NCBI GenBank assembly: GCA_027073945.1 | Contig: JALTEL010000260.1 | Location: forward strand, 1 to 8,623 | Length of the DNA: 8,623 nt | From: Caldifarciminota bacterium | GTDB taxonomy: Bacteria > WOR-3 > Hydrothermia > UBA1063 > CAJXJZ01 | Direction of reading: 5' to 3' | Shown: in pieces, positions 6,604 to 8,623 of the stretch | How the letters are laid out: each line of letters starts with the position of its first letter | Numbering within the stretch: position 1 is the stretch's first letter | Notes under the pieces: model-generated | Seen by the model: only the letters and a program-made list of their open reading frames with translations | Told to the model about the DNA's origin: nothing | The model's database searches: none | Program-made: the position numbers and the translations under genes

Positions 6604-7132
6604 AAGGCCGGTTAAATACTGTCCCTACTGTGGGGGCTCACTTGTTACAAAATTTGTTGATGGAAGGAGAAGATTGATATGCACACGCTGTAATACTGTT
6701 ATTTACAGCAACCCTGTGCCTGTGGTGGCTAATATTCTTGTGCATAAGAATAAATTGTTACTCGTCAGGAGAAAAAAAGAACCTGCAAAGGGAGCCTGGA
6801 ATTTACCAGCCGGGTTTCTTGAAGTGGAAGAAGAGCCATATATGGGAGCATTGCGTGAATTGAAGGAAGAAACAGGTCTTACAGGTGAAAAAATAAGGCT
6901 CTGTACGGTAAGCTATCAGAAAAGCAGAAGGTATCAGTCCATTGTTCTTCTGGGTTATATCGTTGAAAAATGGCATGGAAAGCTGTCTGCAGGTGATGAT
7001 GCGGAAAAAGCGGCGTTTTTTGAGCTGGACAATCTGCCCACTTTACCTTTCAAATCGCATAAAACGCTTATCAGTACCTTTTTAAAAGGAGAATGCGGCG
7101 GCGCTATGGAACTTTTACCACCTGACCTTTAA
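6590..7132 (+). CDS. NUDIX hydrolase with N-terminal zinc ribbon
   Basis: Starting from the TTG at 6590 the protein has 180 residues. A zinc ribbon comes first (CPYC at 11-14 and CTRC at 31-34, four Cys), as in the Nudix_N_2 arrangement and resembling the NudC/NADH pyrophosphatase ribbon. A single Nudix fold follows, with a perfect box Gx5Ex7REUxEExGU at 75-97: Gly75, Glu81, then RELKEETGL with metal-binding glutamates. Family members hydrolyse nucleoside diphosphates linked to another group, such as ADP-ribose, NADH or other nucleotides, using Mg2+ or Mn2+; the substrate here cannot be chosen from sequence. I prefer the TTG because GGAGG (6579-6583) precedes it and the extra residues from the ATG at 6560 look unlike the family. 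It overlaps the lipoprotein gene by 14 nt, which implies coupled translation. Its 3' end overlaps that of gcvPB on the other strand by 18 bp. Confidence 0.9.
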   Translation: MISIERPVKYCPYCGGSLVTKFVDGRRRLICTRCNTVIYSNPVPVVANILVHKNKLLLVRRKKEPAKGAWNLPAGFLEVEEEPYMGALRELKEETGLTGEKIRLCTVSYQKSRRYQSIVLLGYIVEKWHGKLSAGDDAEKAAFFELDNLPTLPFKSHKTLISTFLKGECGGAMELLPPDL

Positions 7133-8560
7133 GTTCTTCACGGCATAGACATCATTAAGCCTGCGCACAGGTGTGTTATGTGGCGCCTGTTGAACTACCT
7201 CCGGTTCTTTTTCTATTTCCTTTTTTATTTTCTTGAGTGCATTGGCAAATTCCTCGAGTGTGTCAACGGATTCTGTTTCCGTTGGCTCAATCATCAATGC
7301 TTCATGAACTATAAGGGGGAAGTAAATGGTAGGGGCATGAAATCCGTAATCGAGCAATCTTTTTGCTATGTCAAGGGTTTTGACTCCATATTCCTTTTTG
7401 ATGTCATTTGCGCTGAGGACAAATTCGTGCATAGGTCTTGTTTTGTAAGCTACGGTGAAATCTTCTTCAAGCAAATGTTTTAAGTAATTACTGTTAATAA
7501 CGGCATTCTCACTTATTTCTTTCAAGTGGTCTTTCCCTATCATCCTGATATAAGTATATGCCTTGATAAAGACGAGAAAATTCCCAAAGAAACTGTTTAC
7601 CTTTCCGATTGAAAGTGGTCTGTCCGAATCGAGCTTATAATAGCCATTTTCCTTTGTCACAACCGGAATAGGCAGGAAATCGGAAAGCCTATTTTTAACG
7701 CCAACAGGTCCGCTTCCCGGTCCACCGCCTCCGTGTGGCGTTGAAAAAGTTTTGTGCAGATTGAAATGCATGACATCAAAACCTATATCCCCGGGTCTTA
7801 TATAACCGAGTAAAGCGTTTAAGTTGGCTCCGTCCATATACAGCAATCCACCTTTTGAGTGAACAATCTCAGATATTTTTTTGATTTCACTTTCAAATAT
7901 TCCGAGGGTATTGGGATTTGTTGTCATTAAACCTGCCACATCCTCGTTCATTTGCCCTGCAAGCACGGAAGGGTCGATCATGCCAAGTGCATTTGATTTC
8001 AGTGTTTTTGCAGTATATCCCGAGAGTGTGGTGGATGCGGGATTAGTGCCGTGCGCAGAATCGGGTACAAGTATAAACTTCCTGGGATTGCCTTTGTTTA
8101 TATGATACGCGCGTATTATTTTAATACCTGTGAATTCTCCCTGCGCGCCTGCGGCAGGCTGAAGCGTAACTGCATCCATCCCGCTTATTTTTGCGAGATA
8201 GTCGGCGAGTTCAAACATTATTGCAAGAGCCCCCTGAACAGTTTCCACAGGCTGAAGAGGATGAATATTCTGAAATCCGCTTAGATTTGCCATTTCCTCA
8301 TTTATTTTTGGATTGTATTTCATTGTGCATGAGCCAAGAGGGTACATGCCAATATCCACATGATAGTTGAGGTTTGACAGCCTTGTAAAATGTCTTACCA
8401 CATCTATCTCAGAAAGTTCGGGAAGATTGGGTTCATCCTTTCTAAGGAATTTTTCGGAGATGAAGTTTTTTGTTTTTATCGGATGCTCACTCTCAGGCAA
8501 TGTATAACCTATCTTACCACTTTTGGACCTCTCTTTTATAAGCGGCTCTTTGATTAACAT
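7115..8560 (-). CDS. gcvPB: Glycine dehydrogenase (decarboxylating) subunit 2, P-protein beta subunit
   Basis: This 481-residue protein has the usual length of the C-terminal half of P-protein encoded as a separate gene. With GcvPA it decarboxylates glycine and passes the aminomethyl group to the lipoyl arm of GcvH, feeding 5,10-methylene-tetrahydrofolate formation with GcvT, in the cytoplasm. Visible motifs are GSCTMKYNP (76-84), LQPAAGAQGE (133-142), DSAHGTNPA (167-175), YMDGANLNA (241-249) and FNLHKTFSTPHGGGGPGSGP (266-285). The PLP Schiff-base lysine is Lys270, followed by the Gly-rich loop. PTETES (426-431) is also conserved. GGAGG on the minus strand (8572-8568) stands 7 nt before the ATG. 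It is transcribed toward the + strand operon and overlaps the NUDIX gene tail to tail by 18 bp. A complete glycine cleavage system requires gcvPA, gcvH and gcvT, which would lie to the right of the window or elsewhere. Confidence 0.96.
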   Translation of the reverse strand: MLIKEPLIKERSKSGKIGYTLPESEHPIKTKNFISEKFLRKDEPNLPELSEIDVVRHFTRLSNLNYHVDIGMYPLGSCTMKYNPKINEEMANLSGFQNIHPLQPVETVQGALAIMFELADYLAKISGMDAVTLQPAAGAQGEFTGIKIIRAYHINKGNPRKFILVPDSAHGTNPASTTLSGYTAKTLKSNALGMIDPSVLAGQMNEDVAGLMTTNPNTLGIFESEIKKISEIVHSKGGLLYMDGANLNALLGYIRPGDIGFDVMHFNLHKTFSTPHGGGGPGSGPVGVKNRLSDFLPIPVVTKENGYYKLDSDRPLSIGKVNSFFGNFLVFIKAYTYIRMIGKDHLKEISENAVINSNYLKHLLEEDFTVAYKTRPMHEFVLSANDIKKEYGVKTLDIAKRLLDYGFHAPTIYFPLIVHEALMIEPTETESVDTLEEFANALKKIKKEIEKEPEVVQQAPHNTPVRRLNDVYAVKNLKVRW

Positions 8561-8623
8561 AGTAAATCCTCCAATTTTTGTACTGTTGTTTTATTCTTTA
8601 AGTCCGCTTCTTGAATAGCTCTC
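8554..8623 (-). CDS. Possible 3' end of an upstream minus-strand gene (gcvPA expected)
   Basis: Only about 63 bases lie beyond the gcvPB start. One minus-strand frame stays open from the window edge to a TAA at 8556-8554, giving 22 codons that would overlap the gcvPB ATG by 7 nt. A second frame ends at a TAA at 8593-8591 after 10 codons, and the third stops at 8600-8598. Gene order in other genomes makes gcvPA the likely upstream neighbour, but these few residues carry no diagnostic motif, so neither the identity nor the correct frame can be decided. Confidence 0.25.
   Translation of the reverse strand, partial: RAIQEADLKNKTTVQKLEDLLC

Noticed and set aside
7178..7483. 101-codon + strand frame with a hydrophobic, Phe-rich N-terminus resembling a membrane protein
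   Set aside because: It lies wholly antisense to gcvPB. The Phe run mirrors the Lys/Glu-rich C-terminal helix of GcvPB (AAA/GAA codons read backwards).
8147..8159. Perfect short palindrome GCCTG-CGG-CAGGC, terminator-like
   Set aside because: It encodes the conserved P-A-A-G-A part of gcvPB, has no following T-run and lies deep inside the gene.
1..8623. Search for CRISPR repeats, insertion sequences, tRNA or riboswitch-like elements
   Set aside because: Nearly every base is in a well-supported gene. I saw no spaced direct repeats, transposase motifs or structured leader, and the leader before gcvPB is too short within the window to judge a glycine riboswitch.

Overview
This is a gene-dense, roughly 40% GC stretch of bacterial chromosome that carries housekeeping and envelope genes. 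I see no mobile element, CRISPR array, tRNA, rRNA or phage gene. An LpxH-type phosphoesterase (lipid A synthesis) and an apparent lipoprotein suggest a diderm (Gram-negative-type) bacterium. Frequent AGA/AGG arginine and ATA isoleucine codons, together with a two-subunit-type glycine decarboxylase (separate GcvPB), fit a deep-branching or uncultured lineage better than a proteobacterium. The phylum cannot be fixed from this window.

Positions 1-4908 (+ strand) read as one compact operon. It starts with the 3' part of an LpxH-like UDP-2,3-diacylglucosamine diphosphatase, cut by the window edge. Next come signal peptide peptidase SppA (3-nt gap), adenylosuccinate lyase PurB (ATGA overlap), a long-chain acyl-CoA synthetase (14-nt gap with a good Shine-Dalgarno) and a small three-helix membrane protein of the DUF4870/Tic20-like type. 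Lipid A, membrane proteolysis and fatty-acid activation make this mainly an envelope/lipid cluster with a purine gene inside it.

The 83-bp gap at 4909-4991 holds a good candidate promoter: TTGATT, 17 bp, TAAAAT, with a TG extension. It would start a second + strand unit at 4992-7132: a class V PLP aminotransferase (alanine-glyoxylate/serine-pyruvate type), an unrecognised small lipoprotein and a zinc-ribbon NUDIX hydrolase. These genes overlap by 8 and 14 nt. Two of the three appear to use non-ATG starts: an ATA codon for the lipoprotein, inferred because a complete lipoprotein signal peptide lies upstream of the first standard start, and a TTG for the NUDIX gene, supported by a well-placed GGAGG.

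On the - strand, gcvPB (glycine dehydrogenase decarboxylating subunit 2) fills 7115-8560. Its 3' end overlaps that of the NUDIX gene by 18 bp. The preceding gene on that strand would be expected to be gcvPA, but only a few uninformative codons fall inside the window. The aminotransferase (glyoxylate to glycine, or serine interconversion) next to glycine decarboxylase suggests linked glycine/serine/one-carbon metabolism. The window is otherwise ordinary. I did not find a new multi-gene system, and the most noteworthy signal is the apparent AUA-initiated lipoprotein.
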